DNA of 64,000 nucleotides from positions 124,001-188,000 of the forward strand of contig JNSD01000002.1 of NCBI GenBank assembly GCA_000754445.1. Reading direction: 5' to 3'. This document shows positions 12,470 to 22,300 of the stretch, piece after piece (position 1 is the first letter of the stretch; each line of letters begins with the position of its first letter). The DNA comes from an actinobacterium acMicro-4. Its GTDB lineage: Bacteria > Actinomycetota > Actinomycetes > Actinomycetales > Microbacteriaceae. The position numbers and the translations under genes are program-made. The notes under the pieces were generated by a model that ran no database searches, was not told the DNA's origin, and saw only the letters and a list, made by a program, of their open reading frames with translations.

Positions 12470-12498
12470 AAAGGGCGGACAGGACATTGTCGCCCTTT
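12470..12498 (-). promoter_or_regulatory. Hairpin in the polA-rpsA intergenic region (terminator or rpsA leader structure)
   Basis: aaagggcg (12470-12477) and cgcccttt (12491-12498), perfect 8-bp arms, 13-nt loop. Confidence 0.45.
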
Positions 12499-12545
12499 TT
12501 GGACGACCCTTGAGTCTAGCTGGCCAGGCCAGGCCCGGCAAACGT

Positions 12546-15197
12546 CTAATGTGCCGCTTGGTCCCAGTTCGCTCCGAAACCAACCTGCACATCCAGCGGC
12601 ACAGCCAGTTTCGCAGCTGCTCCCATCTGCGAAACCACGATGGTTTCCAGCTCCTCGCGCTCTCCTGGCGCCAATTCGAAGACGAGTTCGTCGTGAACTT
12701 GGAGGACCATGCGGGATACCAGGCCTCGGTGTCGAATCTCGCGGTCAATGGTGATCATCGCGCGTTTGATGATGTCCGCTGCAGTTCCTTGGATGGGTGC
12801 GTTGAGTGCAGCGCGCTCAGCAGCTTCACGGACGATTCGATTAGGGGACGCGAGGTCGGGGAATGGCCGCCGGCGGCCGAAAATAGTTTCCGTATAGCCC
12901 TTCACCTTTGCCTCGGCAACAACGGTGTTGAGATAATCGCGCACTTTCCCAAACCGCCGGAAATACTCCGTCATCAACTCTTTGGCTTCTGACGTGGGAA
13001 TTCGGAGCTGCTTGGCGAGCCCAAAAGCCGAAAGCCCATAGGCGAGGCCATAGCTCATCGCCTTCACCTTGGTCCGCATCAGCGGTGTGACGTCTTCTGG
13101 CGCCACCTCGAATATGCGGGCTCCGACAAAGCGGTGCAGGTCCTCGCCTTCATGGAAAGCCTGAATCAGGGCCTCGTCTCCGGAGAGGTGCGCCATGATG
13201 CGCATCTCAATTTGAGAGTAGTCAGCGGTGAAAAGGCCCTCGGAGTTTGCCCCGGCAATAAAGCACGCCCGAATCTCGCGGCCAATATCGGCGCGGATGG
13301 GGATGTTTTGCACATTGGGATCCAATGACGACAGCCGGCCGGTGCTGGTGCCCATTTGGTCAAAGGTCGTGTGGACGCGACCGTCGCCAGCCACTGCGAC
13401 CCGAAGCCCCTCGATAATTTGGCGAAGCTTCGTGGCATCGCGGTGAGCCAATAGAGCGTCAAGAAAGGGATGAGGATTCGACTCTTGGAGATCCTGTAAC
13501 GCGCTGGCATCAGTCGAGAAGCCGGTCTTCGTGGCCCTGGTTTTCGGCATTCCCAGCTCCTCGAACAACACAGTCTGCAGCTGCTTGGGCGAGCCCAAGT
13601 TCACTTCGTGGCCGATGACTGCGAATGCTTCTGCTTCTCTCTCCCGGACGGTGGTGGCGAGTCGCTCGTCGAGGAGTGCCAGCGCTTTCTGGTCGAGAGC
13701 AATTCCCTCACGCTCCATCCAGGCGAGAATTGCCAACAGTGGAATCTCGATGTCGGCCAGAACAGCCCTGCTGCCAGGGTCAAGCTCGCTCGTCAGTGCC
13801 TCCCAGGCTCGCAGGGAGAGCCACGCGTCAACGCCTGCCCCCACTGCCTCGGTTTCTGGGAGAAGTTGGTCGGCGTGCGGCGCGGGAACATCGATACCCA
13901 ACGCCTCCCTCACCAGGTTGTGAAGCGAGTCCGACTTTTTCGAGGGGTTATGAACCCACCGCACGAGAGACGGGTCTCCCGCAACCTGCGGTGTGATGGC
14001 CCACTGGCGGTGGAAGGCTTTGAGGAGGCCTTTCGCGCCATAGGCCACGTAGGAGTACTCGGGATCTTGAAGAGCGTCCAGCAGGGGGCGGTGGTCACTG
14101 CTTCCCTCAATAACCGGGACCCTGATGGCGTCGTCATCGGTGGCAACACCAAGCTCTACGATGACTGGCCCCTGCATACGCAGGCTTAGACCAAGCGGTT
14201 GGGTCTTGTTCTTAGCCAACCAGTGGGCGAGCTCTTCATCCGCAAGCAGTCGCTCCGGAGGTAGCTCAACAACCGTGGTAGGCGCTGCGGAAATAGCCTC
14301 AGGCACTGCATCATCGCCAGCGAGGGCAATAACCCGCTCGGTGAGTGTTTTGAACGCCAGCCTGGTGAACACTTCCCGCACGGCTACAACATCAATGGGC
14401 TTTCTTTCAAGAGTCTCCAGCGTCAGGCCAACATCGATATCGGTGAGCAAGTGATTGAGTTGCCTGTTGCGCAACACACGGTCGGTCTGGTCTCTCAGGT
14501 TCTGGCCAACCACTCCGGTGATGTCATCGACATGACTGAGGAGGTTGTCCAAGGAGCCGTAGTGCTGAATCCACTTAACCGCGGTCTTTTCGCCCACTTT
14601 GTCGACCCCGACAAGGTTGTCACTGGTCTCCCCCACGAGCGCTGCAATCTCCGGGTACTGGTGAGGCTCGACTCCGTAACGCTCGATGACCGCTTCCGGG
14701 GTGTAGCGCTTGAGCTCAGCAACTCCCCGCGCGCTCGGATACAGCACCGTGACCCTGTCGTTGACAAGCTGGAAGGTGTCGCGGTCTCCCGAGACCACCA
14801 GAACATCCATTCCCGCAATCGCGCCCTGGGTGGCAAGGGTGGCGAGGATGTCATCGGCCTCGAAGTCCTCTTTGGTGATGGTGGGAACTCCCATGGCGTG
14901 AAGCGCTTCTTGCAGAAGGGGCACCTGTCCAATGAATTCCATTGGCGTTTCACCCCTGGTGGCCTTGTATTCGGGATAGATCCTGGTCCGGAAAGAGAAT
15001 CTCGAGACGTCAAATGCCACCGCGACGTGGGTCGGCTCCTCCTTCTTGAGGAGGCCCAAGAACATGGAGATGAAGCCGTGGATCGCGTTAGTGTGCTGCC
15101 CGTCGGGGGCCTGAAAACTCTCTACCGGGAGAGCATAAAAGGCACGAAAAGCCAGAGAATGGCCGTCGATGACCATCAATGTAGGCTTGGGGTTCAC
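12546..15197 (-). CDS. polA: DNA polymerase I
   Basis: 883 aa; 5' nuclease domain (MVIDGHSLAFRAFYAL, FEADDILATLA) and family A polymerase motifs (ADYSQIEMRIMAHLS, KAMSYGLAYGLSAFGLAKQL, QVHDELVFE). Confidence 0.97.
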   Translation of the reverse strand: MNPKPTLMVIDGHSLAFRAFYALPVESFQAPDGQHTNAIHGFISMFLGLLKKEEPTHVAVAFDVSRFSFRTRIYPEYKATRGETPMEFIGQVPLLQEALHAMGVPTITKEDFEADDILATLATQGAIAGMDVLVVSGDRDTFQLVNDRVTVLYPSARGVAELKRYTPEAVIERYGVEPHQYPEIAALVGETSDNLVGVDKVGEKTAVKWIQHYGSLDNLLSHVDDITGVVGQNLRDQTDRVLRNRQLNHLLTDIDVGLTLETLERKPIDVVAVREVFTRLAFKTLTERVIALAGDDAVPEAISAAPTTVVELPPERLLADEELAHWLAKNKTQPLGLSLRMQGPVIVELGVATDDDAIRVPVIEGSSDHRPLLDALQDPEYSYVAYGAKGLLKAFHRQWAITPQVAGDPSLVRWVHNPSKKSDSLHNLVREALGIDVPAPHADQLLPETEAVGAGVDAWLSLRAWEALTSELDPGSRAVLADIEIPLLAILAWMEREGIALDQKALALLDERLATTVREREAEAFAVIGHEVNLGSPKQLQTVLFEELGMPKTRATKTGFSTDASALQDLQESNPHPFLDALLAHRDATKLRQIIEGLRVAVAGDGRVHTTFDQMGTSTGRLSSLDPNVQNIPIRADIGREIRACFIAGANSEGLFTADYSQIEMRIMAHLSGDEALIQAFHEGEDLHRFVGARIFEVAPEDVTPLMRTKVKAMSYGLAYGLSAFGLAKQLRIPTSEAKELMTEYFRRFGKVRDYLNTVVAEAKVKGYTETIFGRRRPFPDLASPNRIVREAAERAALNAPIQGTAADIIKRAMITIDREIRHRGLVSRMVLQVHDELVFELAPGEREELETIVVSQMGAAAKLAVPLDVQVGFGANWDQAAH

Positions 15198-15239
15198 GGC
15201 CTAAGCCTAGCGTTGGGCCACGAGGACGCAGGAGCTCCG

Positions 15240-15674
15240 ATGACTATCTTTCCCCAAGACTTAGACCCAGAACTCGTCACCCGGCTCGTCGAGACCGGCG
15301 GAGGCCAGCTCGCCCAAAAGATGGGCATTACCTTCGTGGAGCTCTCCGCGGAGAGGTCTGTGGCCACGATGCCAGTCGAGGGAAACCGTCAAGTGATTGG
15401 TCTTCTCCACGGTGGCGCCCACGTTGTCCTGGCGGAGTCCTTGGGTTCGATATCTGCAGCGATCCACGCTGGTCCGGGACGCATCGCTGTGGGGATAGAG
15501 ATCAATGCCTCCCACTCGAAGGCGGTCAGCGCGGGTATCGTGACTGCGACCTGTGAGGCTCTTGTCCTCGGCCGCACGCTGGCCACGCACACCATCACCG
15601 TGTGTGACGAGGCGGGAAACCGCCTCTCCACGGTGCGAATGACTAACTTCCTGAAGGACGCTCCTGGCGACTAA
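15240..15674 (+). CDS. Hotdog-fold thioesterase (PaaI family)
   Basis: 144 aa from ATG 15240: MTIFPQDLDPELVTRLVETGGGQLAQKMGITFVELSAERSVATMPVEGNRQVIGLLHGGAHVVLAESLGSISA...; LLHGGAHVVLAES is the typical hotdog motif. The 407-aa ORF in the track over-extends it. Confidence 0.88.
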   Translation: MTIFPQDLDPELVTRLVETGGGQLAQKMGITFVELSAERSVATMPVEGNRQVIGLLHGGAHVVLAESLGSISAAIHAGPGRIAVGIEINASHSKAVSAGIVTATCEALVLGRTLATHTITVCDEAGNRLSTVRMTNFLKDAPGD

Positions 15675-16291
15675 ATCTCGGGGTGCGCAGCCCGCTCGGC
15701 AAGCTGATCGATAACAGTCTGTGCCACCTCACGCATCGAGAGGCGGCGATCCATCGACGCTTTTTGAATCCATCGGAACGCCTCGGGCTCGGTCAGTCCC
15801 ATGGTGTCGTTGAGAATACCCTTGGCTCGGTCGAGCACTTTCCTGGTCTCCAGGCGTTCTGCGAGGTCGGAAATCTCGTCCTCCAGGGCTGTGATCTGCT
15901 GGTATCGCGTTAGTGCAATGTCGATAGCTGGAATCAGGTCGTTGGGGGTGAAAGGCTTCACCACATAGGCCAGAGCACCTGCCTCGGCCGCTCGCTCCAC
16001 CAGTTCGCGTTGGGTGAAAGCAGTGAGGAGAACTACTGGCGCAATGTGGCGCTTGGTGAGACTCTCGGCTGCCGAGATGCCATCCAGCAGGGGCATTTTG
16101 ACGTCCATCACCACGATGTCTGGCCGAAGTTCTTCGGCTAGCGCAACAGCCTTCTCGCCATCGGCGGCCTCACCCACGACATCAAACCCGTTGTCCCGCA
16201 GAATCTCCACAATGTCGATTCGGATGAGTGACTCGTCCTCAGCAACGACGACACGTGTCTTGGCTGGAGGCTTCGGGGGATTTTCGCTCAC
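15671..16291 (-). CDS. pdtaR: ANTAR-domain response regulator (PdtaR-like)
   Basis: 206 aa; receiver domain (VVVAEDESLIRIDIVEIL, DIVVMDVKMP, LLTAFTQ) plus C-terminal ANTAR helices (LETRKVLDRAKGILNDTMGLTEPEAFRWIQKASMDRRLSMREVAQTVI). Confidence 0.92.
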   Translation of the reverse strand: MSENPPKPPAKTRVVVAEDESLIRIDIVEILRDNGFDVVGEAADGEKAVALAEELRPDIVVMDVKMPLLDGISAAESLTKRHIAPVVLLTAFTQRELVERAAEAGALAYVVKPFTPNDLIPAIDIALTRYQQITALEDEISDLAERLETRKVLDRAKGILNDTMGLTEPEAFRWIQKASMDRRLSMREVAQTVIDQLAERAAHPEI

Positions 16292-16334
16292 ACCAGGAGC
16301 CTACGGTATGGTTCTAGGGCCAGCTCAACACCTT

Positions 16335-16420
16335 GCCGGATTGGCGGAATGGCAGACGCGGAGCACTCAAAATGCTTTGTCCGAAAGGGCGTGTGGGTTC
16401 AACTCCCACATCCGGCACCA
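16335..16420 (+). tRNA. tRNA-Leu(CAA), CCA encoded
   Basis: GCCGGAT...ATCCGGC acceptor stem, anticodon loop CTCAAAA (anticodon CAA), long class II variable arm, GTGGGTTCAACTCCCAC T-arm, terminal ACCA. Confidence 0.95.
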
Positions 16421-16425
16421 GCTAA

Positions 16426-17868
16426 CTAGTTTGACCAGACGGGCGCAACGCCCTCCATCGCATGGCCGACAACGTGGACCCTCAGGTCGTTAGTTGATCC
16501 GGGGGTTCCCGGCGGGGACCCGGAAATCACGACCACCTTGTCACCGCTCTGCGCCAGGTTATGAGAAATCAACGCCTCGTCGACGATGGGATACATGGCA
16601 TCGGTGTGTGTCACGCGCGGCACAAGATAAGACTTCACGCCCCAGGAGAGCGCCATGCGTCGGCGTATTTCCTCCGAGGGAGTGAAGGCAATCATGGGGA
16701 TAGGGCTGCGAAGTCTCGCCATGCGACGCGCAGAGTCACCAGACTCAGTGAAAATACACACGAACCTTGCCTCGACAAAGTCCGCCACCTCTGCTGCGGC
16801 AAGGGTAATTGCTCCGCCCTGGGTGCGGGGCTTGGTGCCTAGTGGCGAGATTCGAGAAAGCCCATGGTCTTCCGTGGATTCGAGGATGCGAGCCATTGTG
16901 GCCACCGCTATCGCCGGATACTTACCCACACTGGTTTCGCCACTGAGCATCACCGCATCAGCTCCATCGAGGACCGCGTTGGCGACGTCTGAGGTCTCTG
17001 CACGCGTGGGGACGGGGGCCTCAATCATGGACTCGAGCATCTGAGTGGCGACAATGACGGGCTTCGCCATACGACGCCCAAGTTCAATGGCCTTCTTCTG
17101 GATAATAGGCACGGTCTCCGGCGGCAATTCAACGCCCAGGTCGCCTCTGGCCACCATGATGCCATCGAAAGCATCAACGATGGCATCCAGGTTTGCCACG
17201 GCTTCGGGCTTTTCAATCTTGGCGATGACGGGGCAAGTGAAACCTTCCTCCGCCATGATGGAGTGCACCCGGTCAATGTCCGACGCATTTCTCACGAAAC
17301 TGAGCGCGATAAAGTCGCATTTCATTTTCAACGCCCAGCGCAAATCCTCTTCGTCCTTCTCGGACAGTGCGGGAGCGGACACCGCAACGCCGGGAAGGTT
17401 AATTCCTTTGTTGTTGGATACGGCTCCGCCCACCACAACGGTCGTGACGACATCCGTTCCGTCCGAGGAAAGCGCCTCGAGACGGACCTTGCCGTCGTCG
17501 ATGAGGAGCGTGTCCCCGGGTTTCACGTCGCCAGGAAGCCCCTTATAGGTGGTTCCCACAAGTTCCTTGGTGCCCTCAACATCGCGGGTGGTGATGGTAA
17601 ACCTATCTCCCGCAGCAAGCACGTGCGGCCCGTTCACGAACTTCTCAAGACGAATCTTTGGGCCCTGAAGGTCCACCAGTATCGCGATGGGCTGATCGAG
17701 GTCGCTCGCGACAGATCGAACGGTCTGGAAAATTTCCTCGTGGACTCCGAGGCTCCCGTGGCTGAGATTCATACGGATAATGTTGACTCCGGCTTCCACC
17801 AAAGCCTGAATACTGTCGTAGCTCGATGTTGCTGGCCCCAGTGTTGCCACAATCTTCGCGCGTCTCAT
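16426..17868 (-). CDS. pyk: Pyruvate kinase
   Basis: 480 aa; MRRAKIVATLGPATSS, MVARGDLGVELPPETVPIIQK, VIVATQMLESM. Confidence 0.97.
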   Translation of the reverse strand: MRRAKIVATLGPATSSYDSIQALVEAGVNIIRMNLSHGSLGVHEEIFQTVRSVASDLDQPIAILVDLQGPKIRLEKFVNGPHVLAAGDRFTITTRDVEGTKELVGTTYKGLPGDVKPGDTLLIDDGKVRLEALSSDGTDVVTTVVVGGAVSNNKGINLPGVAVSAPALSEKDEEDLRWALKMKCDFIALSFVRNASDIDRVHSIMAEEGFTCPVIAKIEKPEAVANLDAIVDAFDGIMVARGDLGVELPPETVPIIQKKAIELGRRMAKPVIVATQMLESMIEAPVPTRAETSDVANAVLDGADAVMLSGETSVGKYPAIAVATMARILESTEDHGLSRISPLGTKPRTQGGAITLAAAEVADFVEARFVCIFTESGDSARRMARLRSPIPMIAFTPSEEIRRRMALSWGVKSYLVPRVTHTDAMYPIVDEALISHNLAQSGDKVVVISGSPPGTPGSTNDLRVHVVGHAMEGVAPVWSN

Positions 17869-17886
17869 ACAGTCCTCACGTAGTTC

Positions 17887-19344
17887 TTACACCGACAAAG
17901 GGCGATCGAAAGCGCTTACGGGCGCTGGTAAGAGCGTACTGCCTTGGAGATATCGGTCGACTTCCGCGGCTACAGCACGGCCTTCTGCGATGGCCCAGAC
18001 GATGAGAGACGCACCTCGCCCAGCATCGCCCGCTACGAAAACTCCCGGGACAGCGGTCGAATAGTCACGATTTCGCTCAAGGTTGCGGGCTGCGTCGACG
18101 CCAATTCCCACCTGTTCGGATAGCAGCCCGTGCTCGGCGCCCTGGTATCCAAGAGCTAGAAGCACGAGGTCCGCAGGAATCTCTCGTTCGGTTCCTGGCT
18201 TGGGGAAACGACCGCCGTCTCTGTATTCCGTCTCACACACTTCGATGGCTCGGACTTGCCCGTGTTCATTGCCTATGAATCTGATCGTCGAGGCAAGGAA
18301 CTCACGCGCACCACCCTCTTCGTGGGCGCTCTGCACCTCAAAGAGAATCGGATCCACCGGCCACGGCACCTCTACCGGACGCTCTGTCGGGGGTTGCTTC
18401 CCAATAGCAAGCATCGTGGTCGAGGCCGCGTGCTGTCGGTGCGCGGTGCCAAGGCAGTCAGCCCCGGTGTCCCCGCCTCCCAAAATCACGACGTGCTTGC
18501 CCTCAGCGTGAATCTGACCGATCACCTCGTCACCGGCCTGAACTCTGTTGGCCGGAGTGAGATAGTCCATCGCGGGATAGATGCCGCCGAGGTCTCGTCC
18601 CGGGATGGCGAGGTCGCGAGGAATGGTGGCGCCTGTTGTCGCGATGACAGCGTCGTAACGTTCAGTCAACTCACGCCAGGTGATATCGACCCCGATGCTC
18701 ACCCCGGGCCTAAACCGGGTGCCCTCCTCCTGCATCTGTGCGAGACGCATATCCAGATGGTGCTTTTCCATCTTGAAATCCGGAATTCCATAGCGCAGAA
18801 GTCCACCGATGCGATCATCACGCTCAAAGACAGCGACCGTGTGTCCCACCCGGGTCAACTGTTGTGCCGCTGCAAGACCTGCTGGTCCGCTACCGACCAC
18901 CGCGACCGTCTTGCCGGTGAGTCGCTCGGGCGGTAGGGGCTTCACCCACCCGTTTTCCCAAGCCTGGTTAATGATCGAGACCTCGATGTTCTTGATGGTC
19001 ACCGGCGGTTGGTTGATTCCTAGAACGCAGGATGATTCGCAGGGGGCTGGGCACAGACGGCCGGTGAACTCGGGGAAATTATTGGTCTCGTGGAGACGCT
19101 CGATTGCGCCTTTGCCATCTCCACGACGCATGAGTTCATTCCACTCGGGAATCAGGTTCCCCAGCGGACATCCGTGGTGGCAGAAGGGCACTCCACAGTC
19201 CATGCAACGCGACGCTTGTCTCGTGAGCGCACCAGGGTCGGCCGGCCCATACACCTCACGCCAGTCGCCAATGCGAACCTCCACTGGCCGCCTGGCGGGG
19301 AGTTCGCGCTCAGGGAAGCTCATAAAGCCCCGTGGATCAGCCAC
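17887..19344 (-). CDS. gltD: Glutamate synthase (NADPH) small subunit
   Basis: 485 aa; CMDCGVPFCHHGCPLGN Fe-S cluster motif, GSGPAGLAAAQQL FAD-binding motif, adjacent to gltB. Confidence 0.96.
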   Translation of the reverse strand: MADPRGFMSFPERELPARRPVEVRIGDWREVYGPADPGALTRQASRCMDCGVPFCHHGCPLGNLIPEWNELMRRGDGKGAIERLHETNNFPEFTGRLCPAPCESSCVLGINQPPVTIKNIEVSIINQAWENGWVKPLPPERLTGKTVAVVGSGPAGLAAAQQLTRVGHTVAVFERDDRIGGLLRYGIPDFKMEKHHLDMRLAQMQEEGTRFRPGVSIGVDITWRELTERYDAVIATTGATIPRDLAIPGRDLGGIYPAMDYLTPANRVQAGDEVIGQIHAEGKHVVILGGGDTGADCLGTAHRQHAASTTMLAIGKQPPTERPVEVPWPVDPILFEVQSAHEEGGAREFLASTIRFIGNEHGQVRAIEVCETEYRDGGRFPKPGTEREIPADLVLLALGYQGAEHGLLSEQVGIGVDAARNLERNRDYSTAVPGVFVAGDAGRGASLIVWAIAEGRAVAAEVDRYLQGSTLLPAPVSAFDRPLSV

Positions 19345-22300
19345 TGGTCACCTCCAGAATTCTGCTCCACACGATCTCGCCATTCGGGTCAAGGCCTTCC
19401 TGCTTGGCCTGTTCTGTAGTCCGCAAGACGGCCTGGTAGTCGCGCGGGGTGACTTTGACAAAGTCCGCAACCGCAGCGAGGGCATCAGCGAGCATCCGGG
19501 TGGCAAGCGGCGAGCCCGTCTCCAGGGCGTGCGCGCGCAACAAATCAATCAAAATCTCCTGATCGCCACTACCCAGTGGCCCGATTTCCAACTCGCCACT
19601 GGAGATTGCTTCGCGGTTTACCCTCTCATTGCGCAGTCGGTGGATGTAGGCGGTTCCGCCCGACATTCCTGCGCCGAGATTTCTCCCTGTCTCTCCAAGG
19701 ATGACTGCCAAACCGCCCGTCATGTACTCGAGAGCGTGGTCGCCCACACCCTCAACGACAGCGGTCGCGCCGGAGTTTCGAACCATAAAACGCTCGCCGA
19801 CAACACCGGAAATAAACAGTGTTCCAGACGTCGCGCCGTAACCAATGACGTTTCCCGCAATGACATTGCGCTCTGGCGGATAGAGAGAGCCCTCGGGTGG
19901 GCGAATCACTATTGAGCCGCCAGAGAGTCCCTTGCCGACATAGTCATTGGCGTCTCCGGAGAGCCGGAGAGTAATCCCGCCTGGCACAAAAGCGCCTAGA
20001 GACTGTCCAGCGGCACCCGTCAATGACACGTCGATGGTGCCAGCTGGCAAGCCGTGTTCTCCATAGGCCTTAGTAACCTCGTGACCGAGCATGGTGCCGA
20101 CGGCCCGTTCAGTGTTTCGAATCTGAAGATCGATGGCAACGTGCTCACCCCGGGATAGCGCGGGCTCGGCGAGTGAGATGAGCTGCTGATCGAAGTGCTG
20201 ACCAATTTCGTGATCCTGCCCTTCTTTCCTCTGCAACAGGGCACCAGTGCTTGCGTGGTGTGTTGAAAGAATCGGGCTTAGATCAAGGCCATCGGCCTTC
20301 CAGTGATGAATCGCGCGGTCGACGTCGAGAAGGTGAACTTGTCCGATTGCTTCCTCCAGACTCCGGAAGCCGAGCTCGGCGAGATACTCGCGAACCTCTT
20401 CTGCGAGGAACTCAAAGAAGGTCTTCACAAACTCTGGAGTGCCCGTAAACCTCTCACGCAACACAGGGTTCTGTGTGGCAACGCCCACCGGACAGGTGTC
20501 CAGGTGGCAGACCCGCATCAAAATGCAACCACTGACCACCATCGGTGCGGTCGCAAAACCGTACTCTTCCGCGCCCAGCAAGGCTGCGATGATGACATCG
20601 CGACCAGTCTTCATTTGGCCATCGACCTGAACGGTCACGCGCCCTCGCAGACCGTTGGTGACGAGGGTCTGCTGAGCCTCCGCGAGTCCTATCTCCCAGG
20701 GTGTGCCGGCGTGCTTCAAAGAGTTGAGTGGACTCGCGCCTGTGCCGCCATCGTGGCCTGAAATCAGCACAACGTCAGCCTTAGCCTTGGCAACACCGGT
20801 CGCAACAGCGCCGATTCCCGACTGGCTGACAAGCTTCACGTGAACGCGAGCGGCCGGGTTTGACCGCTTAAGGTCGAAAATCAGCTGTTTCAGGTCTTCA
20901 ATCGAGTAGATGTCGTGGTGTGGTGGAGGTGAAATCAGGCCGACGCCAGGAGTGCCATGGCGCAGCGCCGCAATCCAAGGGTAGACCTTATTGGCGGGCA
21001 ACTGGCCGCCCTCCCCTGGTTTCGCGCCCTGTGCCATCTTGATTTGGAGGTCCTCGGCCATGGTCAAGTAGAAACTGGTGACACCGAAGCGTCCCGAGGC
21101 AACCTGCTTGATCTTGCTGCGACGCAGGGGGTCACGCAGGCGCTCGGGTGACTCACCGCCTTCTCCCGTGTTGCTTCTCGCCCCCAGTTCATTCATCGCA
21201 ATGGCCAGGGTCTCGTGCATTTCTGGGGAAATAGCGCCCATACTCATCGCACCGGTGGTGAACCGCTGGATAATCGCCTCAATGGGCTCAACATCGGAGA
21301 GCGGAATTGGTGTGCGGCTGGCTGTCCTGAGGGTGAAAAGGCCCCTGAGAGTCATCAGGCGCTCGGACTGGTCATCCACGGTCTTCGTATACTCCCGGAA
21401 CACGTCAAAGCGCTTTGAACGAGTCGCGTGCTGGAGCTTGAACACTGTTTCAGGGTTAAACAGGTGTGGTGGGCCCTCGCGCCTCCACTGGTACTCACCG
21501 CCAACTCCGAGGCGACTGTGGGGGTTTCCCAGCGTTGTCACCGGATAGGCAGTGCGGTGGCGCTGCTCATTTTCGTTAGCGATGATCTCGAGTCCTACGC
21601 CACCGAGAATGGTGGTGGTGCCAGTGAAGTACTTGGCCACGAAGTCTTCGCTCAGTCCCACGGCCTCAAAAGCTTGAGCTCCGGCATAGGAAGCAACGGT
21701 GGAGATCCCCATCTTGCTCATGATTTTCAGAACGCCCTTGCCCAGAGCCTTAATCACGTTGTGAACCGCAGTGTCGACGTCAACTCCGGTAATCACGCCC
21801 TGGTTGACCAGGTTCTCCACGCTCTCCATCGCCAGGTAGGGGTTCACAGCGGAGGCGCCAAACCCAATCATGAGAGCAACGTGGTGCACTTCGCGGACAT
21901 CGCCGGTCTCCACCACGAGGCCGACCTGCATACGCTTCTCACCACGAATCAGATGGTGGTGCACTGCTGAGAGCATGAGCAGTGAAGGAATCGGTGCGAG
22001 ATCCGCAGTGGAGTCGCGGTCGCTCAGCACGAGGAACTGGGCTCCCCCATCGACGGCTTCATCAGCCTGGTGACACAGCTCAGCCAAGCGCCGCTCCAGA
22101 CCCACCACGCCGTCGTCGATGCGGTAGAGGCCACTCAGGCCCACCGTGGCCGGTGCACCAGAGGGAAGCTTGAGGTGCTCAATTTTTGCAAGCTCGTCGT
22201 TGTCGATTACCGGGAACTCAAGTGAGACCTGGGCGGCGTGTTGCGGGGTTGAGGCCAGCAGGTTGCGCTCAGGTCCCAGACCACAGCTCATTGATGTCAC

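Noticed and set aside
14451-15239. N-terminal 260+ residues of the 407-aa plus-strand ORF
   Set aside because: Antisense to the polA N-terminus; the real thioesterase starts at ATG 15240, where hotdog-like sequence begins.
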